Below the pieces are notes generated by a model. That model searched no databases. It saw only the letters and a list, made by a program, of their open reading frames with translations, and was not told the DNA's origin. Shown piece by piece: positions 54,388 to 62,970 of a DNA stretch of 64,000 nucleotides; the stretch's first letter is position 1, and the number at the start of each line of letters is the position of its first letter. Both the position numbers and the translations under genes were made by a program. Source of the stretch: Polaribacter vadi (GTDB lineage: Bacteria > Bacteroidota > Bacteroidia > Flavobacteriales > Flavobacteriaceae); contig NZ_JAHKQL010000001.1 in the NCBI RefSeq assembly GCF_018861005.1, positions 1-64,000 on the forward strand, given 5' to 3'.

Positions 54388-56157
54388 TTAAAAATCGAAC
54401 TTATAAGTTATACCTCCTAATACTTGAAAACCTTGCACATTAAAGTTTGCAAAACGTTGGTAGTCTGAATTTAGAACATTATTTAATCTTAAAAAAGCTG
54501 AGAATTTATCGTTAAAATGATAACCTCCATTCAAATTAACATCAACAAAGGCATCTAAAGTTTGTATGGCACTTACAGCTGATGGTGAAGTTGATGCATA
54601 AATAATGTCTTTTCTTTCTCCAACATAAAATATATTTGTGGTTGCATACCATTTATTGCTTTTGTATTTACCAATAAAAGCACCTTGTATTGTTGGTAAG
54701 TTCCAAGCTTCAAATTGAGAACTCATTGTATAACTATCAAATTGAACGTTGGTAGAAAGTGTAATTCTTTTGGTTAAATCATATTCTAATTCTGCTAAAA
54801 AAGATGTTGTTTTTACATCGTCATAAACTAATGTAAAAGAATTACCATATTCAAAACCTTGTAAAGCAACACCGTTTATAAAATTATTAGTGCCATTAGA
54901 TTTTGAGTTATTTCTGATGAATAAAGCCTTGTCTTGCTCTTCTTTAAAACTTGCTGATAAATTAAAACTAAGATCGTTATTAATTACACCATTAAAACCT
55001 AAAAAAGCATTGTATTTTTCTGCTGTTTGGGTAATGAACAAAGTAGGAGAAACATAAGGATTTTCTTCAGTAAATTTCTTGTAAGTATTGGTTTTAAAAT
55101 CACCAACAACACCTGCGTAAGCATTAAGTTTTTCTGTTATTATTGATTTTTGAATCTTAATATCTGGGTAAACCAAAACATTATTCACACTATTTTCAGC
55201 ATCAAAAGAACCAAAAAGTTTTGCGCCTAATTTTACAGAAAATCCACCAAAAGTGGCATTATATTCTGGATTTAATTTAGCAGTAAAAATGGAGTATTTT
55301 AAAGCAGTATCACTAGTATAATCGCTTTTAAATTCGCCATTTAATAATTCTACAGAAGTTTTTAATTGTAAATTATTAAGACTTCTACTAATAAAATCAA
55401 TAGGCAAATCAAAATTTGTATTTAGGTTTATAAAAAACTCACTGCTTTTATAATCGTCCATAAAATAAGACAAAGACAAAACACTTTTATCTATATAAGA
55501 ATCTAAAAAATCTACTTCACCAGTTGCATTAAAAAACTTATAAGCTTGGTTTTCTTCTATATTTTGAATAGTACTTGGTGCAAAAGAATTTTCTTGTAAA
55601 CCATACCAATTGTAATTGTTTAATTCTGTGTTTAAAATTAATTTCCAATCGAAATAACGCTCTTCTTGTTCGTAAGAAACACTGGCTAAAAGATTAGAAA
55701 AATCGCTGTCTAAGTCTGTGTTTTCTATGTTAGCTAAAGAAGCTTCGTATTTAAGAGAAACACCAATTTCACTTTCAAAACGAGTGTAATTATGTAAATA
55801 CGCTTCAAAATAAGGAGATGTAAAATTGCCAAAACCAGCAGCTATATAATTGTCGTAAATACGTTCTTTAACACCAACATCTATACCTTTTACAACACCA
55901 CTTTTTGGTATAAAAGTAGAGGCAACTGGAGCCGAAAAAATGTTATAAGTCAGTTTTTTCTTTTTGCTGTTGTCTGATAAATTTACAACAGGGTTTTTAT
56001 GAATCTTGTTAGCATCTGCAATTTCTGGATTGTAAGTAGTAATTACTTCTACAACCTCAGTTTTTACGGTGTCTTTTGCAACAACAGGTTTTGTTTGTTG
56101 TGCATTTGTGACTAACAATGCAAAGAAAATTAAAAATATGATTAAGCCTTTTTTCAT
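54388..56157 (-). CDS. TonB-receptor-like outer-membrane barrel without a clear plug
   Basis: A 589-residue outer-membrane protein with signal peptide (about 1-20, LVTNAQ). The sequence is barrel-like to a final aromatic strand (GFQVLGGITYKFDF). A short N-terminal periplasmic segment (VVEVITTYNPEIADANKIHKNP) precedes the strands, but a full plug domain is not visible. Its ATG overlaps the stop of the large TPR gene by one base, so the two proteins are made together and may form one complex. Confidence 0.78.
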   Translation of the reverse strand: MKKGLIIFLIFFALLVTNAQQTKPVVAKDTVKTEVVEVITTYNPEIADANKIHKNPVVNLSDNSKKKKLTYNIFSAPVASTFIPKSGVVKGIDVGVKERIYDNYIAAGFGNFTSPYFEAYLHNYTRFESEIGVSLKYEASLANIENTDLDSDFSNLLASVSYEQEERYFDWKLILNTELNNYNWYGLQENSFAPSTIQNIEENQAYKFFNATGEVDFLDSYIDKSVLSLSYFMDDYKSSEFFINLNTNFDLPIDFISRSLNNLQLKTSVELLNGEFKSDYTSDTALKYSIFTAKLNPEYNATFGGFSVKLGAKLFGSFDAENSVNNVLVYPDIKIQKSIITEKLNAYAGVVGDFKTNTYKKFTEENPYVSPTLFITQTAEKYNAFLGFNGVINNDLSFNLSASFKEEQDKALFIRNNSKSNGTNNFINGVALQGFEYGNSFTLVYDDVKTTSFLAELEYDLTKRITLSTNVQFDSYTMSSQFEAWNLPTIQGAFIGKYKSNKWYATTNIFYVGERKDIIYASTSPSAVSAIQTLDAFVDVNLNGGYHFNDKFSAFLRLNNVLNSDYQRFANFNVQGFQVLGGITYKFDF

Positions 56158-59100
56158 TAATTTTTATTTTGTGGAGTTATAGAATTATTGGTTTTGGCTT
56201 CGTTTTCTTTTATTTTATCGAGTTCTATTTGAGCTTCTTTTACAATATCATCAAACTGAGTAAAGTTTTTAATTACGTTTTCTAAGATAAATGTTGCTTG
56301 GTAAGCATCTTTTAAACTGTAATAATTTTTAGCCATTATTACATAACTCTTTACTCCCCAATATTTATAAGCAGAATAATTTGCAATTAATTCTTGCACA
56401 ACTTTGGTAGATGCTTCAAACTCATTTTCTAAATTTTTAAAGTAAGCATTGTAATACAAGGTTTCCGCCTTTAACTCTCCTGTTGCTTCTTGTTCTACAA
56501 CACTATAATACTCTTGCGCTTTTTGTAAATCTAGATTTAAAAAAGATGCTCTTGCAATAATAATTTTTGCATCTAATTCTAAACTGTCATCTAATTTGTC
56601 TTTTTTCAATATTTTTTCAGCGTATTCTATAGCCAAGAAATAAGATTCTGTTTTTGAGTATGCTTTCATTAAATTACTCTGCGCAAACAAAATATTTTCT
56701 GAGACATAAGCCTCAAGTTCTAATCTTTCTAACAAAGGTATAGCCTCATTAAGATTTTCTTTTTGTAGATATATTTGAGATAATTTAGCCAAAACATCTT
56801 CGCTAAATTCACTTTGGCCAGCTTCTAAAACTACTTTATATTTGTCTGCTGCTTGGTTAAATAAACCTTCTTTAAACAAAATATCAGCTAAGTAATAATT
56901 CGCTTTTAAACTGTTTTTACCATCAGGAAAATTTCTTAAATATTTTTTTAGACTTAAAATACTTCCATCATTTTTACCTTCAAAGTATTTACGTTCTGCA
57001 ATTGCAAAAGTTGAGTTTTCTAATTCATTATCAGAAACATTTACAAATCGTAAAGTTTTTGTCCAAGCAACATAACCATCTAAATTATCTTCATCTACAT
57101 AAATGTTTTTGGCATTTCTTACAGCCTCTAAAGCATCCGAAGAATTTGGGAATTTACTCACCATCAATTTAAACTTTTCTAAAGCTTTTGCATTCTGATT
57201 TTCATTATAATACAATAATCCTTGACGTACTAAAGCTCTTGGTAAAAAAGCACTTTTTTGATGTTTTGCTAACAAACGATCGTAAGCTTGGTGTGCTTTT
57301 CTGTTGTCTTTTATTTTGGTATAAGTATTTGCTAATTGATACAATGCATCATCTTTTAAAGTAGAATTGCTATACTTATTTACTACTTTGGTTAATGCAT
57401 CAATTTTAGCATCATTTTGGTTTTGAAAACCATAACTCATACCAATTTGATATTGTGCATAATCTGCTTCTGCACCATTTTTATCAACTACAGTTTTATA
57501 ATTATTAATGGCACTTGAGTAGTTTCTTAATGCAAAATAACTATCTCCTAAACGTATAAATGCATCATCGATTAAAACTTCATCATCAACTTTAGTTTTA
57601 GAAAAACGATTAAAAGAATTAATTGCATTTTCGTATTCTTTCAGTTTAAAATAAGTGTAACCAATATTGTAATCTATCAAAGAAAACTCTACCTTATTTA
57701 TTGATGTTAAATTGTTTTTTGCTGATTTAAATTTGGCTAAAGCTTCTGTATAATTTTCTAAACGATACAGAGTTTCTGCTTCCCAATAATTTGCTTTTTG
57801 AGAAATTTCTGCATCATTTGCACTTTTAGCAGTTGTAAAATAAGGTAGAGATTGTTGTAATTTCTTTTGATTAAATAACTGAATTGCTCTGTATAAAGAA
57901 ACTTCTGATGTTAGTGTTAAATTTTCTTGCGATTTTTTCTTTTTTAAATAATCTAATGCACCTTGATAATCTTGTTGATGTAAAAATGATGAAACTACCA
58001 ATTCATTAATTTCGTTATAAGAAGTTGAGTTTGGATATTTTTTTAGATAATTCTGTAAAACATCAGAAACGTTTTCAAAAGGGTTACCTTCTTCGTAACT
58101 CAATTTAGCATAATTTAAAGCAGCATCTTGCTGAATTTTAGAGCTAAATGTCATTTCGCTTGCGGTTTTAAAAGCATTTAAAGCTTCGTTTTTTTTATCT
58201 GTATTTAAATAACATTCAGCTAAATGATAATATGCATTTTGTGATACTTCATTTTTTTGAGTGATGATTTTATTAAAATAACTAATGGCGTTTTCAAAAT
58301 CGTTTTGCTTAAAATAGGCATAACCTAATTGATAATAATCTGTGTTATTCCATTTACGAGCTTTGCCTTTATATGCAATAAGGTAAGGAATTGCTTCTTC
58401 GTATTTTTGTAAGTTAAAATAACTTTCACCTACAATTTTTGATATTTCTGAAATGTCTTTTCTTTTGGCTGTTTTTAAAAGTTCTGGCCCCACTTTTACA
58501 CAACGTTCAAATTGCCCAGCTTTAAAACTGATGTCTAACAAATAATAAGAAATTTCTGATTTGTAAGATTTATTATCAGCAATTTCTTTTAACGTAGATT
58601 CTGCAATGCCATAATCTTCTTGTTTGTATGCTATATAACCATAATAATACCTAGAATCATTACCATATTTAGCATCGTTTATTAATGGTAAAAAACGATC
58701 TTTAGCTAAGGTTAGTCTATTCGCAACTACATAACCATAACCCATTTTAAAATTTAATTCCTTTCTGTTATCCTCAGAAATTAAATCCATATTTACTTTT
58801 TGATACCATTTTAAAGCGTGTGCTGCTTTTTTATTGGCAAAGTAGTAATTACCTACATTAAAAAACGCTTTGTTTTTTTTATTACTTGTTGGGTTTTCAT
58901 CAACAAAAGTTAAAACTTTATCATCTGCATTAGTTTGGTTTAATTTTACAGCACACATTGCATCGTAATAAGAAGCGTCTGCTTTTAAACTAGAACTTTC
59001 TTTGGCATCTGTTTGTACTTTTTCGAAGGTTTTTTGTGCAGCAGCATACGCTTTATTATTATAAAGTTTAAGTGCATTATTAAAGTCTGTAATTACACTA

Positions 59101-59192
59101 GCCTCTGCAATAGATTGTTGTGAAAAAGCAACAAAAGTTGATAGTAAGAAAGTAAATGATAAAATAGATTTTATACTAAAACTAAATTTCAT
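56157..59192 (-). CDS. large tetratricopeptide-repeat protein
   Basis: A 1011-residue exported protein (signal peptide about 1-25, AFSQQ) made almost wholly of TPR-type helical pairs, with repeated FxxAxxYFxK/KYPNS-like units. The C-terminus is polar (KTNNSITPQNKN). It is translationally coupled to the outer-membrane barrel gene and divergent from ftsE. The pair is probably an envelope complex in the periplasm; the partner and cargo are unknown. Confidence 0.87.
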   Translation of the reverse strand: MKFSFSIKSILSFTFLLSTFVAFSQQSIAEASVITDFNNALKLYNNKAYAAAQKTFEKVQTDAKESSSLKADASYYDAMCAVKLNQTNADDKVLTFVDENPTSNKKNKAFFNVGNYYFANKKAAHALKWYQKVNMDLISEDNRKELNFKMGYGYVVANRLTLAKDRFLPLINDAKYGNDSRYYYGYIAYKQEDYGIAESTLKEIADNKSYKSEISYYLLDISFKAGQFERCVKVGPELLKTAKRKDISEISKIVGESYFNLQKYEEAIPYLIAYKGKARKWNNTDYYQLGYAYFKQNDFENAISYFNKIITQKNEVSQNAYYHLAECYLNTDKKNEALNAFKTASEMTFSSKIQQDAALNYAKLSYEEGNPFENVSDVLQNYLKKYPNSTSYNEINELVVSSFLHQQDYQGALDYLKKKKSQENLTLTSEVSLYRAIQLFNQKKLQQSLPYFTTAKSANDAEISQKANYWEAETLYRLENYTEALAKFKSAKNNLTSINKVEFSLIDYNIGYTYFKLKEYENAINSFNRFSKTKVDDEVLIDDAFIRLGDSYFALRNYSSAINNYKTVVDKNGAEADYAQYQIGMSYGFQNQNDAKIDALTKVVNKYSNSTLKDDALYQLANTYTKIKDNRKAHQAYDRLLAKHQKSAFLPRALVRQGLLYYNENQNAKALEKFKLMVSKFPNSSDALEAVRNAKNIYVDEDNLDGYVAWTKTLRFVNVSDNELENSTFAIAERKYFEGKNDGSILSLKKYLRNFPDGKNSLKANYYLADILFKEGLFNQAADKYKVVLEAGQSEFSEDVLAKLSQIYLQKENLNEAIPLLERLELEAYVSENILFAQSNLMKAYSKTESYFLAIEYAEKILKKDKLDDSLELDAKIIIARASFLNLDLQKAQEYYSVVEQEATGELKAETLYYNAYFKNLENEFEASTKVVQELIANYSAYKYWGVKSYVIMAKNYYSLKDAYQATFILENVIKNFTQFDDIVKEAQIELDKIKENEAKTNNSITPQNKN

Positions 59193-59278
59193 ACAATTGT
59201 TTTTGTTATAACCTAATTAACGAACATTTTTTTAATTTGTTGGATGATGTCTAAAAAAATATTCAAAATAATTTACTG

Positions 59279-59286
59279 CAAAAATA
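59279..59286 (-). promoter_or_regulatory. -7 promoter box for the TPR gene
   Basis: TATTTTTG on the minus strand, 86 bases upstream of the TPR gene start; matches TAnnTTTG, no clear -33. Confidence 0.35.
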
Positions 59287-59328
59287 AGAATTATTGAATT
59301 TTTGTATGCTAAAATCATAAGAAACTAA

Positions 59329-59336
59329 TAAGTTTG
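59329..59336 (+). promoter_or_regulatory. -7 promoter box for ftsE
   Basis: TAAGTTTG, 17 bases before the ftsE ATG. A TTTG at 59301-59304 lies 24 bases upstream, slightly long for a -33 box. Confidence 0.5.
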
Positions 59337-59353
59337 TAAAAACGACTATTTTT

Positions 59354-60040
59354 ATGGAAAAACCAGTTTTACAATTAGAAAATGCAGATATCTATCAAAG
59401 AGATAACTTGGTGTTATCTAAGGTTAATTTAACCATTCAAAAAGGAGGTTTTTACTATTTAATTGGTAAAACAGGAAGTGGAAAAAGTAGTTTAATGAAA
59501 ACACTTTATGGAGATTTAAGACTGCAAAAAGGTACAGGTTCTATTGTTGATTTTGATTTAAGAAACCTAAAGGATAAAGAAATTCCGTTTTTAAGAAGAA
59601 AAATAGGAATCGTTTTTCAAGATTTTAAATTATTAAGTGATAGAACAGTTTTTGGAAATTTAGAATTTGTTTTAAAAGCTACTGGTTGGAAAAATAAAGA
59701 AGAAATTAAAGCAAAAATAAATGAGGTTTTAGATAAAGTAGGTATGCAATCTAAATACTATAAAAATACTTTTGAACTTTCTGGGGGTGAGCAACAAAGA
59801 GTAGCTATTGCAAGAGCTTTGTTAAACGATCCAGAATTAATTTTAGCAGATGAGCCTACAGGAAATTTAGATCCAAAAACATCGTTAGAAGTTATGGGCC
59901 TTTTAAATGAAATTCATAAAAGCGGAAAAACAATTTTAATGGCAACTCACGATTATCAATTAATTGTAAAGTTTAAACACAATACATTAAAAGTAGAAGC
60001 AGGAGAATTGTTTGAGGTAGTGCAACAAGCAACAGTTTAA
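59354..60040 (+). CDS. ftsE: cell-division ATP-binding protein FtsE
   Basis: A 228-residue ABC ATPase. Walker A GKTGSGKSS at 38-46, Q loop (IGIVFQDFKLL), signature LSGGEQQRVAIARALL, Walker B LILADEPTGNLD and H-loop ATHDYQ. The IGIVFQDFKLLSDRTVFGNL stretch is typical of FtsE, which with FtsX controls septal peptidoglycan hydrolases. ftsX is not adjacent; instead two unrelated genes overlap its end. Single-base overlap (TAATG) with the GT2 gene couples their translation. Confidence 0.92.
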   Translation: MEKPVLQLENADIYQRDNLVLSKVNLTIQKGGFYYLIGKTGSGKSSLMKTLYGDLRLQKGTGSIVDFDLRNLKDKEIPFLRRKIGIVFQDFKLLSDRTVFGNLEFVLKATGWKNKEEIKAKINEVLDKVGMQSKYYKNTFELSGGEQQRVAIARALLNDPELILADEPTGNLDPKTSLEVMGLLNEIHKSGKTILMATHDYQLIVKFKHNTLKVEAGELFEVVQQATV

Positions 60041-60918
60041 TGCTTTCTGTATTAATACCAACATATAATTACAATACCTTTTCTCTGGTTAAAGAACTTT
60101 ACCAACAATTAATTTTAGAAAATATTAATTTCGAAATTCTTTGTTTTGATGATGCTTCAAATTCTGAATTAAATTTAGAAAACCAAAAAATAAATATTTT
60201 ACCAAATTCAACTTTTAAAAGCTTACCACAAAATTTGGGCAGAAGTGCTATCAGAAACTTATTAGCTAAAGAAGCTAAAAACAAATGGTTGCTTTTTTTA
60301 GATGCAGATGTTTGCCCAAAAAGCAAAGACTTTATTAAGCAATATATTACAAAATTTAAAGTTACAGATACTGTTTTTTGTGGTGGATTATTATATGAAG
60401 ACACACAACAAAATAAACAGTTGTTACGTTATAAATTTGGTAAAAAACACGAAGCAATACCCGTAAAAGAAAGACAAGCTAATGCAGAAAAGTATTTTTT
60501 TACGTCTAATTTTTTAATTGAGAAAGCAGTTTTTAAATCAGTAAAATTTGAAGAGAAATTAATAAAATACGGAAGAGAAGATTTATTATTTTCTTTAGAA
60601 TTAGTCAAAAAAGGTTTTAATATTGAGCATATTACTAATGAGGTATATCATTTAGGTTTAGATGATAATGCTACTTTTGTTGCTAAAACAAAAAAGGCAA
60701 TGGAAAACCTTGTTTTTATTGAAAAAGAACAACTAATTGCATCAGAAAACATAACTTTATTAAAATTTGTAAATCAACTTAAAAAGGTAAAACTGAATAA
60801 AACTCTAGGTAAATTTTATACTTTATTTGAGAGGTTAGCTATAAATAAATCTTCAGTTTTTTACTTAAGCTGTATGAAAGTTTGCTATTTGTGTTACCTA
60901 AAATCGAGCTATGAATAG
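60040..60918 (+). CDS. glycosyltransferase family 2
   Basis: A 292-residue GT-A fold enzyme. It begins MLSVLIPTYNYN, the standard nucleotide-sugar strand, with a DDAS element near 38 and a DxD-type metal motif in LLFLDADVCP. The later GREDLLFSLELVKKG acidic region is the acceptor-side motif. No transmembrane segment is clear. It overlaps ftsE by one base and the next gene by eight, so it belongs to the ftsE transcript. Sugar and acceptor unknown. Confidence 0.88.
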   Translation: MLSVLIPTYNYNTFSLVKELYQQLILENINFEILCFDDASNSELNLENQKINILPNSTFKSLPQNLGRSAIRNLLAKEAKNKWLLFLDADVCPKSKDFIKQYITKFKVTDTVFCGGLLYEDTQQNKQLLRYKFGKKHEAIPVKERQANAEKYFFTSNFLIEKAVFKSVKFEEKLIKYGREDLLFSLELVKKGFNIEHITNEVYHLGLDDNATFVAKTKKAMENLVFIEKEQLIASENITLLKFVNQLKKVKLNKTLGKFYTLFERLAINKSSVFYLSCMKVCYLCYLKSSYE

Positions 60919-61723
60919 AATTGAAATAGGACATTTAATTTATAAAAACTTACTTAAAAATAAAGCTGTATTAAAAGAACAGTATTTATCTTCTAAAGAT
61001 AAAATTGGGTATTTTTTTATTGATGATATTCTGCCAAAAGAATTAGCAGAAAGTATTTATAAAAAATTTCCTAAAACTGAAGATGCAATAAAGAAAAAGA
61101 ATTTAAGAGAGTTTAAGTATTTAGCCTATCAAATGGATAAGTACGATGATCTTTTAGAAGAAGTTATTTATGCTTTTCAAGATAAAAAAGTAGTAGAAAT
61201 TATTGCGGAAATTTGTGATTTGCCTTCTATTTATCCTGATGAAAATTTGTATGCAGGAGGTTTATCATTAATGGGAAAAGATAATTTTTTAAATCCGCAT
61301 TTAGATAATTCGCATGATAAAGACAGAAATAGATGGCGTGTTCTAAACTTATTGTATTATGCTACTCCAAATTGGCAATTAGAAAATGGTGGTAATTTAG
61401 AATTGTGGCAAAATGGTTTAAAAGAAAAACCATTAACTGTAAAAAGTAAATTTAACAGGCTTGTTGTTATGGCAACACATAGTAATTCTTGGCATTCAGT
61501 TTCTAAAATATCTGAAGAAAATGTAAGAACTTGTGTGTCTAATTATTATTTTTCTGATAAACCAATTTTTGAGTCAGATACTTTTCATGTTACAACCTTT
61601 AGAGCAAAACCATCAGAAAAAATAAAGGATTCTTTGCTACAAATAGATAATACTTTAAGAAGTACTGTTAGAAAAGTTTTTAAGAAAGGAGTTAGAGAAA
61701 ATCCGCATCAATATAAAAAGTAA
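60911..61723 (+). CDS. 2-oxoglutarate/Fe(II)-dependent oxygenase
   Basis: A 270-residue double-stranded beta-helix protein. The iron facial triad is H130, D132 (NPHLDN) and H195 (NSWHSV), with R206 eleven residues later as the likely 2-oxoglutarate ligand. This is the prolyl-4-hydroxylase-like layout. It starts inside the GT2 gene (eight-base overlap). Its pairing with a glycosyltransferase suggests modification of a glycan or of a glycosylated protein; this is inferred from position. Confidence 0.87.
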   Translation: MNRIEIGHLIYKNLLKNKAVLKEQYLSSKDKIGYFFIDDILPKELAESIYKKFPKTEDAIKKKNLREFKYLAYQMDKYDDLLEEVIYAFQDKKVVEIIAEICDLPSIYPDENLYAGGLSLMGKDNFLNPHLDNSHDKDRNRWRVLNLLYYATPNWQLENGGNLELWQNGLKEKPLTVKSKFNRLVVMATHSNSWHSVSKISEENVRTCVSNYYFSDKPIFESDTFHVTTFRAKPSEKIKDSLLQIDNTLRSTVRKVFKKGVRENPHQYKK

Positions 61724-61725
61724 AA

Positions 61726-62820
61726 TTATTTAAAATGAGATAACAAGAGTTGTTCTTGTGCTTCCCAAATTAATTCTGATTTTGCTTTAACAAGTGCATT
61801 GCTAAAATCTTTTTTAAGCATGGTTTCTATTTGATTGGCAATTGCTTCTGGAGTTCTTTTTTCTATAATTTCACCAACTTTATATTCTGTAACAATTCTT
61901 TTCATTTCTGGTAAATCAGATACTAAAATGGGTATTTCTGCTTGAATGTAATCAAATATTTTGTTGGGTAATGCATATCTATAATTGAGTCCTAAATCTT
62001 CTTCAAAACTAATTCCAATATTAGCATTAGGTGTAAGTTTATGTAATTCTTCTGGATTTAATTTTCCTAAAAAATAGACTTTATTTTGTAATCCTTTTTC
62101 TGTAATTTTTGTTTTTAATGATGTTGCTATATCTCCATCACCAATAATTACTAAAATCGTATTATTTAAAAATGGAACAGCATCAATCATTAATTCTAAG
62201 CCTCTACCAACATTTAAAACTCCTTGATAAAGAATTACATTTTTGTTGGTTACATCAAAAGAAAAAGCATCTTTTATAACTTCTTTTTTCTTTGGTAGAT
62301 TTCTTATCGTGGTAAAATTAGTTTGATAAAGGTTTTTGTAATACTCAGCAATACTATTACAAACTGTATACGTGTGTTTTAGTTTGGGTAAAATCATTTT
62401 TTCTAAACCCACCCAAATACTTTTCTTAAAAGGTTTGTTTACCAATTCTGGCACTTCAGAAAATAATTCATGACTATCGTAAACTAATTTTTTTTGCTGT
62501 AATTTGCTTACAAGAAAATTAGCTAATAAAGTATCTAAATCGTTAGCTAATAGTATGTGTTTCTTTTTAAAAAGGAGAAATAAAAATAAGCGAAAATTAA
62601 ATTCGGCATAGAATAAAAAGCTCTGATTAAAAACTAATTTTAATCTTTTTGTTTTGTAGTTTCTGTCAATTTCTATTGATGATTTTAATTTTCTACCAAC
62701 AAGTAGAACATCAAAATTGTTTTCTACTAAAGTAGTACAAACCTTGTGTACTCTTTGGTCTGTGGTTAAATCATTGGTAACAGAAACAATTACTTTTTTC
62801 AATTTTTTTCTTTTGTGCAA
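61726..62820 (-). CDS. GT4-type glycosyltransferase
   Basis: A 364-residue GT-B enzyme. KVIVSVTNDLTTDQRVHKVC opens the N-terminal domain and the C-terminal half has VILYQGVLNVGRGLELMIDA, VIIGDG and the E-x7-E region EIPILVSDLPEMKRIV. Both candidate starts are TTG: 62820, or 62802, which gives the family-like MKKVIVSVTNDL. I list the longer form; the shorter is about equally likely. It converges with the 2OG oxygenase gene and ends three bases from it. Confidence 0.87.
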   Translation of the reverse strand: MHKRKKLKKVIVSVTNDLTTDQRVHKVCTTLVENNFDVLLVGRKLKSSIEIDRNYKTKRLKLVFNQSFLFYAEFNFRLFLFLLFKKKHILLANDLDTLLANFLVSKLQQKKLVYDSHELFSEVPELVNKPFKKSIWVGLEKMILPKLKHTYTVCNSIAEYYKNLYQTNFTTIRNLPKKKEVIKDAFSFDVTNKNVILYQGVLNVGRGLELMIDAVPFLNNTILVIIGDGDIATSLKTKITEKGLQNKVYFLGKLNPEELHKLTPNANIGISFEEDLGLNYRYALPNKIFDYIQAEIPILVSDLPEMKRIVTEYKVGEIIEKRTPEAIANQIETMLKKDFSNALVKAKSELIWEAQEQLLLSHFK

Positions 62821-62835
62821 TATAGAAATAAAAAA

Positions 62836-62858
62836 CCCACTCCTCAGTGAGGAGTGGG
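62836..62858 (-). terminator. GC-rich terminator between histidine kinase and GT4
   Basis: CCCACTCCTCA (62836-62846) pairs with TGAGGAGTGGG (62848-62858), eleven pairs, followed on the minus strand by TTTTTT. It ends the histidine-kinase transcript just before the GT4 gene. Confidence 0.78.
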
Positions 62859-62970
62859 AAAATTGCTATGAAAAAGAATGATAAGATTACTCTTACCATA
62901 TACTAGGACGTATCTTTATTTAAAAAATTACAATCAATATTGATTTTAACATTTTTTTAATAAAAAAGGA

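Noticed and set aside
62868-62906. A 12-codon frame MKKNDKITLTIY on the plus strand near 62.87 kb
   Set aside because: No downstream plus-strand gene, no repeated codons and the sequence lies beside a terminator.
62932-62945. Palindrome AATCAATATTGATT just after the histidine kinase gene
   Set aside because: AT-rich 14-mers of this kind are expected by chance here; no second copy or promoter is nearby.
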